NCBI GenBank assembly: GCA_021789355.1
Contig: JAJYJR010000260.1
Location: 1-7,811 of the forward strand
From: Chloroflexota bacterium
GTDB lineage: Bacteria; Chloroflexota; Limnocylindria; Limnocylindrales; CSP1-4
Direction of reading: 5' to 3'
Length of the DNA: 7,811 bases
Shown: positions 1-6,310 of the stretch, one piece after another
Numbering within the stretch: position 1 is the stretch's first letter
Layout: each line of letters starts with the position of its first letter
Program-made: the position numbers and the translations under genes
The notes under the pieces: model-generated
Told to the model about the DNA's origin: nothing
Databases searched by the model: none
Seen by the model: only the letters and a program-made list of their open reading frames with translations

Positions 1-442
1 CGATCGCCTCCCATCGGTCAAGCCCGTCTCCCAGCAGCGGCACGGTAGCTGCGGGCCCGCTCCGCGCTTCGTATCCATGGTCATAGCCTCTGATCTGGCG
101 AACGCGACGGCCTGAGTGCACCGATCAGGCTCGCCACATCGGGCTCGACCGGCTGGCTCTTCGCGGCCCCCGGGCTCCCCGGGGAATGTACTTGCCGCCC
201 ACCAGGCGCGGATCGTGGCCGCGTGGACGCTGCCGTCGCCGTAACCCGGCGCGACAGAGTAGGCTCGCTCTTCACGCCGCTCTGCCTCGGGTCCTCTTGC
301 GCAACGGGCCTAGCAGCGTCTGGTGGTGGCGGATCACCCGACTGCCGCTACCAAGGTGCGGTAGGCTGTCACTCGGTTAGTTGATTGCATGTCTCCGATC
401 GGCGGGCGACTCTCTGGTGTCGGGGCAGCTTGAGGGGCACGA
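1..442. other. Upstream stretch without a convincing gene
   Basis: I see no ORF here with recognisable protein features. The short open frames on both strands are Arg/Pro/Ser-rich and look like chance openings in GC-rich DNA. A minus-strand frame covering about 1-115 reads protein-like (it contains GDGLDRWEAI) and could be the end or start of a gene continuing left of the window, but no start or family can be assigned. A CCCCGGG/CCCCGGGG tandem lies near 167-183. The last 60 bases before the first gene must hold the operon's promoter or leader, but I see no clear -35/-10 pair. No tRNA or attachment-site repeat was found. Confidence 0.4.
432..437 (+). promoter_or_regulatory. Ribosome binding site of the 149-aa ORF
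   Basis: GAGGGG lies 5 bases before ATG 443. It is a good Shine-Dalgarno match and supports that start, and with it the first gene of the operon. Confidence 0.55.
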
Positions 443-892
443 ATGATCGCCTACGATGACCTGACTTGGGCCCTGCCTTCCGTCCCCGGGCGTGACCGCA
501 GGGTATTGCTGGAAGCCACACGCGTAGGCTTGGCGCTCATCTCCAGTCGCGCCCGCGAAGCAGCCTTGCCCGTCTATATTCAGGAGATCGCGGAGCTTTG
601 GCGGAGCCGCCTCGACGAGGCGAGCAGATTGCCCGCTTGCAGCGTCGTCCCCGCAGATGCCGCCGCGGCGCTTGCCGGACTGCTCCACAGCGTCGAGTCT
701 CTTGAGCTTACCGATCTGGCCGACTGGGCGGAGCTACTGCCGAGGACGGCGCTGCAGCTGCTCGACGTCCGAGCCGTGGCCACCTTGACCCAAGCTCCAC
801 AGCCATCTCCGGATCGGTCCAACCAGTTGCCGACACAGGACGACCCGTGGCAGGCCGGCCGCCGCCAACCTCGGCTGGCAGTCGCGGCGTAG
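443..892 (+). CDS. Hypothetical helical protein, first gene of SecB-like/nuclease operon
   Basis: I do not recognise this 149-aa protein. Residues 1-112 read as a compact mostly alpha-helical domain: Leu/Ala/Arg-rich amphipathic stretches at about 17-64 and 71-112, with Trp at 9, 53 and 95. Residues 113-149 are rich in Pro, Gln, Ser and Asp and look disordered. There is no signal peptide or membrane segment. The ATG follows a GAGGGG ribosome binding site. The stop codon (TAG, 890-892) lies inside the 5' end of the SecB-like gene, so the two are probably translationally coupled. Codon use is relaxed (about 72% GC3 over the first 40 codons). By position next to a SecB-like protein, it could be a client or antitoxin whose flexible tail is bound by the chaperone. 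That is inference from gene order; no DNA-binding motif is evident. Confidence 0.65.
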   Translation: MIAYDDLTWALPSVPGRDRRVLLEATRVGLALISSRAREAALPVYIQEIAELWRSRLDEASRLPACSVVPADAAAALAGLLHSVESLELTDLADWAELLPRTALQLLDVRAVATLTQAPQPSPDRSNQLPTQDDPWQAGRRQPRLAVAA

Positions 893-1365
893 TGGACGGC
901 TCGCCCTCGGGGCCTGCCGATCCGGACACGGGGACTCGTGACGCGCTTCCGCCCCAGCTGCCGAGCTTCCCGTACCAGCTCGTCGATGCCTACATGCTGG
1001 ACTGCTCGGTCACTCGCAGCGCGGTTCAGGATTCAGACCCTGAGCGTCCTATCTTCGTCACGGGGTTGGCGACGACTGATCGGGACGAGCCCCCCGGGTT
1101 CGATGCGCAGCTCGCGGTGGAGGTGCGCTGGCGCTTCCGACCCGAGTACACGTGCGCGGTCAAGGCGACCACGCTCGGGGTGTTCCTGAGGCAAGGGGAC
1201 GTTGACCCTGACAGCGACGCCCGGTTCCGTTCCATCGACTGCGCGGTGCTCCTCTGGCCGTATGTCCGAGCGGTGGTGGCGGAGCTGGTGCGCATGACTG
1301 GGCTGCAGCTTGCGCCGCTGCCGACCATCGACGTCCGAGCCTTCCTCGACACCTTACCCGGCTAG
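847..1365 (+). CDS. SecB-like chaperone-fold protein
   Basis: This 172-aa protein resembles the SecB/SecB-like chaperone fold in its C-terminal two thirds. After a Pro/Ser/Asp-rich, probably disordered leader (residues 1-36) come alternating strand-like segments: about 41-56, 68-76, 86-97 and 101-114, the last ending in a LGVFL strand. A helix follows, with LLWPYVRAVVAELVRMTGL at 135-153, then LPTID (158-162). In SecB the equivalent is an N/D-x-A-x-L-(F/W)-PYxRE helix followed by a 'PPINF'-like loop. Canonical SecB tetramers hold unfolded exported proteins for SecA; SecB-like relatives also serve as chaperones of toxin-antitoxin modules. There is no sec gene here, and the neighbours are small orphans and a nuclease-fold protein, so a specialised role fits better than general export. 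GTG 847 has AGGA six bases upstream; the alternative is GTG 892, which overlaps the previous stop as TAGTG and would trim only the disordered leader. The family call rests on pattern, not alignment. Confidence 0.7.
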   Translation: MAGRPPPTSAGSRGVVDGSPSGPADPDTGTRDALPPQLPSFPYQLVDAYMLDCSVTRSAVQDSDPERPIFVTGLATTDRDEPPGFDAQLAVEVRWRFRPEYTCAVKATTLGVFLRQGDVDPDSDARFRSIDCAVLLWPYVRAVVAELVRMTGLQLAPLPTIDVRAFLDTLPG

Positions 1366-1383
1366 TCGACGAGCATTTCAACG

Positions 1384-2079
1384 GTGCAACTGGCTGCTCA
1401 GCAAGCCCGCTTCGCGGGAATGAAAGCCGCGCACGCCGACCCGCATGTGGCCGAGGTGGCTGTGATCCTTGAGCAGCACGGCCCCAGCAACCTCTTCCTG
1501 TTCCTGCGGGCATCCCTGAAGACGCAATCCAGCGATCTACTGGTAACGACACTGGGCCGGCGCCTAGCTCTCCCTGGGCCAGAGGCCGTGAGGCTGATGG
1601 CCATCGTGCAGGGGTGGAGGAACACGCTGGACTCTCAGGCCCTCACGTGCCGCTTGGGCGCGATTGTCGAGCAGCTCGTCGCTCGTTTGCTGCGTCAGAC
1701 CAGGTTCGCGCCCCAGGACGTACACGAGGAGACGGGGGTCTTGCTGACCTCTGGCGACAAGTCCGCCCCATTCGACGTGCTCGCCGCCGGCGCGCCGCCG
1801 TGGGAGGCTTACGAGTGCAAAGCAGGCCACGAGATCCCGTGGAAGCAGGGCAAAGAACTCTCGTTCGTGGCCCGGACGGCGAACGCCAAAGGCGATCAGC
1901 TCAGAGTCGTGATTGCGTCGCCTGCCGATCGCGAAAGCCTCCGTCGCGCCATCACGGCAGAGGTCAGTGCCTGCGATCTGATCTATTTCGTCGCAGAGGA
2001 CGATCTCTTCTCGATAGCCACCGCGCCCCCCTCGGAACACGCGTGCCCGGAGGAGCGCAGCGCCGGACCTGCCAGGTAG
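1384..2079 (+). CDS. Putative PD-(D/E)XK superfamily nuclease
   Basis: This 231-aa protein carries the core signature of restriction-endonuclease-like nucleases: PFD with Asp131, then after 12 residues ECK (Glu144, Lys146), preceded by the usual helix with an acidic residue (GAIVEQLVARLL, Glu96). A Lys/Gln/Glu-rich segment follows (154-158), then a strand (RVVIAS, 174-179) and a terminal strand (DLIYFVAEDDL, 198-208). In this superfamily the Asp, Glu and Lys bind the metal and cut phosphodiester bonds. Residues 1-90 are helical, with no family recognised. The last 20 residues look unstructured. There is no separate DNA-binding or methylase partner nearby. It starts 18 bases after the SecB-like gene, in the same frame; GTG 1384 has only a weak ribosome binding site, and ATG 1420 is an alternative. 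It may be the effector of the operon, acting on DNA or RNA. The nuclease call is motif-based and the substrate is unknown. Confidence 0.65.
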   Translation: MQLAAQQARFAGMKAAHADPHVAEVAVILEQHGPSNLFLFLRASLKTQSSDLLVTTLGRRLALPGPEAVRLMAIVQGWRNTLDSQALTCRLGAIVEQLVARLLRQTRFAPQDVHEETGVLLTSGDKSAPFDVLAAGAPPWEAYECKAGHEIPWKQGKELSFVARTANAKGDQLRVVIASPADRESLRRAITAEVSACDLIYFVAEDDLFSIATAPPSEHACPEERSAGPAR

Positions 2080-2107
2080 GTCGTCGCCATCGAAGGCAGC
2101 GGCGACC

Positions 2108-2112
2108 GGGAG
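2108..2112 (+). promoter_or_regulatory. Ribosome binding site of the 141-aa ORF (short spacing)
   Basis: GGGAG lies only 3 bases before TTG 2116. The spacing is shorter than usual, but it is the only good site near the first possible start after the nuclease stop codon. Confidence 0.3.
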
Positions 2113-2115
2113 AAC

Positions 2116-2541
2116 TTGGTCCAGTTCCTCCGGGATCTTCAGCGCCTCCTTGGCTTCGTTGCAGAGAACCCCCAAGGATTGGTCCCGGAAGAACTTCATG
2201 GCCATCTCGGACTCGCATGGGACGCGGTTCAACTTCGGTTCGCACCCGTAATCGCGGCACTACGGGAGGTCGGCGACTCTGATCTGGCGGCTGCGGGCCT
2301 CACCGGCGCTGAGCTGCAAGTGAAACTCGCCGGTGTGGAATGGGCATACCAGGGGCTGAAGGACGCAATTGGGAAGCGCCATGGTGCGCGCCGCGCGCCG
2401 GGAGCCCTCGCCGCAGTTCTCAGTTTCGCGGATGTCGTTGGCGACAGCATCCCGGTGATCAAGGAGCTCGTTCATCCCATCCTGGAGCACAAGCAACTTG
2501 TGGAGACGTCCGCGGGCGCAGTCGATGCCGTTGCTGGATAG
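2116..2541 (+). CDS. Hypothetical helical protein, last gene of SecB-like/nuclease operon
   Basis: I do not recognise this 141-aa protein. It is predicted mostly alpha-helical: amphipathic helices at about 2-17, 24-51, 64-88 and 115-132, and a more hydrophobic stretch at about 96-115 (starting GALAAVLSF). That stretch is interrupted by Asp106 and Asp110, so a membrane span is possible but not convincing. There is no signal peptide and no catalytic motif. The start is TTG, 36 bases after the nuclease stop; the intervening codons are in the same frame and read protein-like (VVAIEGSGDREN), so the true start or a readthrough product remains open. Codon use is the least biased in the window (about 57% GC3 over the first 40 codons). 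Position makes it a fourth member of the operon, perhaps an immunity, adaptor or membrane-acting partner; that is inference. Confidence 0.6.
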   Translation: MVQFLRDLQRLLGFVAENPQGLVPEELHGHLGLAWDAVQLRFAPVIAALREVGDSDLAAAGLTGAELQVKLAGVEWAYQGLKDAIGKRHGARRAPGALAAVLSFADVVGDSIPVIKELVHPILEHKQLVETSAGAVDAVAG

Positions 2542-2576
2542 GACACGAGAATGCGACAGCGCGCCTGGCTTCCGTG

Positions 2577-2609
2577 CACGGCCGTCAGTTCCGGCCCACG
2601 ACGGCCGTG
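2577..2609 (+). terminator. Inverted repeat, possible terminator of the operon
   Basis: CACGGCCGTC (2577-2586) and GACGGCCGTG (2600-2609) form a perfect 10-bp stem with a 13-base loop, starting 35 bases after the last stop of the operon. A five-T run follows at 2618-2622, 8 bases beyond the stem. That offset is longer than in a classic Rho-independent terminator, so the match is partial. Each arm also contains the palindrome ACGGCCGT, so a paired operator is an alternative. Confidence 0.4.
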
Positions 2610-2629
2610 AGCGGCACTTTTTGCGCGGT

Positions 2630-2654
2630 TTGTGCGACCCCGCTCGCCGCACAA
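2630..2654. repeat. Inverted repeat upstream of propeller gene
   Basis: TTGTGCG (2630-2636) and CGCACAA (2648-2654) form a perfect 7-bp inverted repeat with an 11-base spacer. With one bulged base the match extends outward into CGCG on both sides. It lies 72 bases before the propeller gene's start. It may be a second transcription-stop hairpin or a regulator site for the downstream gene; no T-run follows it. Confidence 0.35.
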
Positions 2655-2726
2655 TCGCGGGATCGTGCAGGGCCGGCGACGACTTACGATTGACGCCGTC
2701 CACCCGTACCGCCGACAGTCGAGCTC

Positions 2727-4565
2727 GTGTACCTCTCGTTCGTCGTCCTGTTCGAGGCCCTCGCGATTGCTGCCCTGATGGCCGCACGACGAGATCGACT
2801 CTTCCTCCTCGCAGCGATGGCTGGGGCAATCGGGTTGACCGACGGGATCGTGTGGGGCGTCGACCGCTCGCTCGGGTCGCCCAGCCTCGGAATGGTGGCG
2901 CTGCTCGCTGCGCTGGCGATCACGGCCGCCGAGGCAGCGGGCCTGCCCGGTCCGCTGGCGCGCCTGACGCGACTCGGGGTCCACAACCCCGAGCGCGACT
3001 ACGACTGGCGCCTGTGGAAGCTCGTTGCTCCCTTCTCGGCGACGCTGGAAGATCGGGCGGTCGCCGAACGTACGCCACGGCGGGGGTCCCGCGAGCAGCT
3101 CATGCGGGATGGCCGTCGCCTGATCGAGCAGCTCGCCGCAACAGTTCCTCCGACCGACGAGTGGCGGTCCGTGCGGGACGGCTATGCCGGCGCCATCCGG
3201 GGGGAACTGGCCCAGCTCGTCGACGCAGCGAGCGAGCCCGACCAGCTCCGCGCGTTCCGCGCGGCCATGTCCGAGACCGTCGCGTTGCTGGGCCGGCTCA
3301 GGGATGCGTACCGCCCCACCGCACCCGCCTCGCCACGCTGGGCTGCCCTCGTGGCGCTGCTCGTTCTCCTCGTCGTCGAAGGCAACGCCCTCGATCTCTA
3401 CGACCGCGCCCTGGACCACGTGGCGCCGCCTGTGGTCGCGGCAGGCTGGCGGTCCATGCCGGTGCCGTTCGCACGCGGCGACGGCTGGCCAGGCGACGCG
3501 CTGACCGACGGAGGGCGGCTGTACCTGGCCACACGCGAGAACGTCGACGGCTTCTGGGGGGCGATGAAGATCCGCTCGTCGAGCGATGGCGGCCTCACCT
3601 GGTCGGCGCCAGCAGCCGCTTCCTACACCGACCTGCCTGACACGGCCCGGCAGACCATCACGCTCGGCCCCGATGGCTCTCTCTGGGTAGCCTTCGTCCG
3701 GCAGGGCCAGCAGCCGGCGACGCAGTACCTGCAGATCGGCCACTCGGTCGATGACGGCCGCACGTGGCCCAGCCTCATGCGGGCGTCGCCGCCGTCCGTC
3801 GGTCTGATCGGGCTGCCGGCGCTGCTCATGACCCCCGAGGTCCACCTCGTCGCGTACACCGACGGTGCGACGGGGGCGATCCTGGTCCAGCCGCTCACGA
3901 CCAGCGGCCAGGTCGTGGCCCCGGCCATCTGGCGACCCACCTCGCTCGGCACGACCTCGCGCCAGCTCTACTCGGACGCGAACTTCCTCGACGCGGGCAT
4001 CGCGCTCGCGGCGATCCACCGCCACGTCGTGGCACTCTGGCATCCCAGCGACGGCGTCCTCGCCGTGAGCGTCTCCGCTGATGGCGGACTCACCTGGCGG
4101 CGGGCTCCGCCGCTCGCCACCAATGCTGCGCGGGATGCGCCCCAGCTGCTCGTGGTCCAGGGCCGGCTCGCGGCGCTCGACGTGCGCACCGGCACCTCGA
4201 TCGGTGCACGGTCGTGGCTGCAGCTGGACACCTCCCGCGATGGCGGACAGAGCTGGTCCACCGGATCGCCCCTCAGCAACGGGCTGTTCGCTTCACAGGG
4301 GGTGCTCGCGGTGTCGGCGGCGGGATGGCAGCTCGTGTACCCAGCCTGCCCAGGGGCCATCGTCTGCACGACATTCCCCCGTATCTGGTATCGAACGAGC
4401 TCCGACGGCGAGCGGTGGTCGGACCCGCAGGCGCTATCGCAGCCCGGGACGTTCATGGGCGTCCTGGGCGTCGGCACCACGGCGGGGCGCAGGTGGGCCC
4501 TCTGGGTCCAGGACCCCGACGGGTCGGCGGAGCATCGGGCCGTGCGGGGAATGCTCGCGCCCTGA
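2727..4565 (+). CDS. Membrane-anchored Asp-box (BNR/sialidase-like) beta-propeller protein
   Basis: This 612-aa protein has two parts. Residues 1-72 contain three hydrophobic segments (about 1-20, 25-44, 54-71), and 73-203 is a charged helical domain. A fourth membrane segment lies at about 205-218. Residues 235-612 form a beta-rich domain with Asp boxes (SxDGGxTW) at 285-292, 340-347 (SVDDGRTW), 450-457 and 503-510 (SRDGGQSW), and a shorter one at 558-564 (SSDGERW). Asp boxes mark sialidase-type propellers. I see no FRIP motif, so sialidase activity cannot be claimed; a carbohydrate- or protein-binding role is as likely. Basic residues after segment 1 (RRDR, 21-24) and after segment 3 put 73-203 inside the cell and the propeller outside. 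The GTG start (2727) has no strong ribosome binding site. GC3 is about 90% in the propeller part. Propeller repeat structure: confident; function: unknown. Confidence 0.8.
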   Translation: MYLSFVVLFEALAIAALMAARRDRLFLLAAMAGAIGLTDGIVWGVDRSLGSPSLGMVALLAALAITAAEAAGLPGPLARLTRLGVHNPERDYDWRLWKLVAPFSATLEDRAVAERTPRRGSREQLMRDGRRLIEQLAATVPPTDEWRSVRDGYAGAIRGELAQLVDAASEPDQLRAFRAAMSETVALLGRLRDAYRPTAPASPRWAALVALLVLLVVEGNALDLYDRALDHVAPPVVAAGWRSMPVPFARGDGWPGDALTDGGRLYLATRENVDGFWGAMKIRSSSDGGLTWSAPAAASYTDLPDTARQTITLGPDGSLWVAFVRQGQQPATQYLQIGHSVDDGRTWPSLMRASPPSVGLIGLPALLMTPEVHLVAYTDGATGAILVQPLTTSGQVVAPAIWRPTSLGTTSRQLYSDANFLDAGIALAAIHRHVVALWHPSDGVLAVSVSADGGLTWRRAPPLATNAARDAPQLLVVQGRLAALDVRTGTSIGARSWLQLDTSRDGGQSWSTGSPLSNGLFASQGVLAVSAAGWQLVYPACPGAIVCTTFPRIWYRTSSDGERWSDPQALSQPGTFMGVLGVGTTAGRRWALWVQDPDGSAEHRAVRGMLAP

Positions 4566-4628
4566 ACGCCCCGAGGTACGACACCATCGCTTGGCCGTGG
4601 GCGACGCGCCCGGATTACCATCTGATGA

Positions 4629-5540
4629 GTGGCGTCCTCTGCATGGCCGTTCGGCAGCTACCCCCCAGGTGGCCTCGCGCGCCTGAGCCCGCACGTCGTG
4701 GCGTACTACGCCGACGCCGCGCCGCTCGCGAACTCCGCCATCGTCGAGGGGACCGAAGCCACCCTCGTCTTCGACGCCAACGTCCTGCGCTTCGCGACGG
4801 GGCTTCGGGCGGCGGTGGACAATCCGGGTCGGCCCCCGCTGCGCCATCTCGTCCTCTCGCACGTCCACGCCGACCACGCCTACGGTATCGGGACCTTCGT
4901 GCCCCCCGCTGAGGCCTGGGCGAGCCGCTTCACGCGCGACCGGCTGGCGTACTGGCGCGGTCAGCCCCTGACCGGTCAGGCTGAGGAATTCCGCGCCTAC
5001 GATCCGTCCTTCGAAGCCGGGATGCTGGCGACGCGCCTGGTCGTGCCGCAGCGGGCAGTCGAGACGCCGACCGTCATCGAGCTCGGCGGTGGCGTGCGGG
5101 TGGCCCTGCGGCTGGAGCGTGACGCGCACACCCAGGGCGACCTCTGGGGGCTCGTGGAACCCGACGGCGTCGTGCTGTGCGGCGATCTTTGGATGAACCA
5201 GGTCGAGCCGTACTTCGGGAACGGGACGCTGACGGGCTCGCTGGCGGCGTGTGCACACCTGCGCGACGCCGCTGCGGCAACCTACCTGCCCGGACACGGC
5301 CTGGCCGCGCCGCTGCCAGGTGCCAATGCGGATCCCATGGAGCGGCTGATCGTCTGGTTGCTGGACCAGGTGCCGGAGGGGATCGCTCGGGGTCTTCGCG
5401 GCGAGGCGCTGCGCCGGGAGGTGCGCCGCGCCTTCGAGGCCCAGGCGGTCACGCCGGGCGGCATCGACTTCGCGTCGCGCTGGGACGGGTTCCTCGAAGA
5501 CAGCGTGGAGAAGGCAGAAGCGGATCTGGCGGGGGCGTGA
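4629..5540 (+). CDS. Metallo-beta-lactamase-fold hydrolase
   Basis: This 303-aa protein is an MBL-fold metallohydrolase, a family that uses one or two metal ions (usually zinc) to hydrolyse esters, thioesters, lactams and similar bonds. The ligand set is complete: HVHADH at 78-83 (His78, His80, Asp82, His83), His167 in the AHTQGD segment, Asp186 in LCGDLW, and His223 in PGHG. The early strands SAIVEG and TLVFDA (36-50) fit the first sheet of the fold. The C-terminal 70 residues are helical. The layout is closest to the glyoxalase II/SoxH-like branch rather than to true beta-lactamases, but the substrate cannot be read from the sequence. There is no signal peptide. GTG 4629 directly follows an in-frame TGA (4626-4628), so the gene cannot start earlier; there is no clear ribosome binding site, and GTG 4698 would be a late alternative. 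It lies 63 bases after the propeller gene, so co-transcription is possible. Confidence 0.88.
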   Translation: MASSAWPFGSYPPGGLARLSPHVVAYYADAAPLANSAIVEGTEATLVFDANVLRFATGLRAAVDNPGRPPLRHLVLSHVHADHAYGIGTFVPPAEAWASRFTRDRLAYWRGQPLTGQAEEFRAYDPSFEAGMLATRLVVPQRAVETPTVIELGGGVRVALRLERDAHTQGDLWGLVEPDGVVLCGDLWMNQVEPYFGNGTLTGSLAACAHLRDAAAATYLPGHGLAAPLPGANADPMERLIVWLLDQVPEGIARGLRGEALRREVRRAFEAQAVTPGGIDFASRWDGFLEDSVEKAEADLAGA

Positions 5541-5563
5541 GGGAGAGGGGCATCGACTCCCTC
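5539..5563 (+). terminator. Weak hairpin at the end of the MBL-fold gene
   Basis: GAGGGAG (5539-5545) and CTCCCTC (5557-5563) form a 7-bp stem with an 11-base loop that starts within the stop codon. No T-run follows, so it is at best a Rho-assisted or attenuating hairpin. Confidence 0.2.
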
Positions 5564-5719
5564 GGGTCGCCACGTCACGGCTCCCATGCTCAGCCTCGCC
5601 GATCGACAGCCGGGACGGTGAGGTCGGCGTCCGGTGGCACCCGACCGCGACACCATGGCCCGCTCGTGTGTCCACCGTGTTCGCTGCGCGGGAGAGCGTA
5701 GCCTGTGGCGAGTATCGCT

Positions 5720-5726
5720 GGGAGGG
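5720..5726 (+). promoter_or_regulatory. Ribosome binding site of the G1 peptidase gene
   Basis: GGGAGGG lies 5 bases before ATG 5732 and favours that start. A competing site, GGGAGAG (5690-5696), sits 8 bases before GTG 5705, the first possible start after an in-frame TAG at 5699. Confidence 0.4.
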
Positions 5727-5731
5727 TGGGC

Positions 5732-6310
5732 ATGCGGTTTCGGCGGGCGGCTGCGGTCGTGCCCTCGAAGCGTCCTACGTACTCGTCTTCCTGGGTGGGG
5801 ATCGACGGGTTCAATGACTCCAGCCTGATCCAGACAGGCACCGAGCAGGACTTCGTGAATGGATCGGCGCAGTACTACGCCTGGTGGGAGATCCTGCCTG
5901 CCCCCGAGACGGTGATCCCCGCCATGGCGGTCCAGCCTGGCGACACGATGACGGCCTCGATCGTCGAGACCTCGGCGGGCTCCGGTTCCTGGGCGATCCA
6001 GATCGCCGACACGAGATCCGGGCAGTCCTTCACCACGACGCAGAGCTACGGCGGCCCCCTCAGCTCGGCAGAGTGGATCGAGGAGGCGCCCACGGTGGGT
6101 GGCCACGTGGCCACGCTTGCCAACTACGCGGAGACGACGTTCGATCCAGGCACCGCGAACGGCGCCAATCCGGGACTCGTCACGTCGGACGGCGGCGTGA
6201 TGATCCAGCACAGCGCTCAAGTGTCGACACCGTCCGTACCTGACACCAGCGGCGTCGGCTTCAACATTCAGTACGGCTCGACCAGCCCGGCACCGCCGTC
6301 TGGATCGTAG
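5732..6310 (+). CDS. Peptidase G1 (eqolisin-type) family protein, N-terminally short
   Basis: The 192-aa product matches the glutamic peptidase family G1, acid proteases that use a Gln/Glu pair. Visible landmarks (numbered from ATG 5732) are YSSSWVGIDG (17-26), LIQTGTEQ (32-39) with the probable catalytic Gln34, a WWEILP strand (51-56), the PGD turn (69-71), SAEWIEEAP (112-120) with the probable catalytic Glu114, LANYAETTF (129-137), and a closing GVGFNIQYG strand (174-182). Family members normally begin with a signal peptide, often a propeptide, then an N-W-(A/S)-G-Y-like strand and a W-x-V-P segment before the WVGIDG motif. Here only a short basic leader (MRFRRAAAVVPS) stands in that place; the other upstream frames show no missing piece. 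So it is either a truncated copy or a divergent short form, and export and activity are doubtful. GTG 5705 would add nine residues. The family call is confident. Confidence 0.82.
   Translation: MRFRRAAAVVPSKRPTYSSSWVGIDGFNDSSLIQTGTEQDFVNGSAQYYAWWEILPAPETVIPAMAVQPGDTMTASIVETSAGSGSWAIQIADTRSGQSFTTTQSYGGPLSSAEWIEEAPTVGGHVATLANYAETTFDPGTANGANPGLVTSDGGVMIQHSAQVSTPSVPDTSGVGFNIQYGSTSPAPPSGS

Noticed and set aside
1564..2232. 222-aa minus-strand open frame over the nuclease gene
   Set aside because: It is antisense to a gene with a clear D...ExK motif, has no recognisable motif itself, and crosses the nuclease/141-aa boundary.
2472..4043. 523-aa minus-strand open frame
   Set aside because: It is rich in Arg, Gly, His and Pro, and is the mirror of the Asp-box propeller gene, whose repeats prove the plus strand codes.
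2727..4565. Active sialidase (neuraminidase) annotation
   Set aside because: Asp boxes alone do not show sialidase activity; no FRIP motif or Arg triad could be identified.
4434..5675. 413-aa minus-strand open frame
   Set aside because: It is antisense to the MBL-fold gene with all metal ligands; opposite-strand openness is expected at this GC3.
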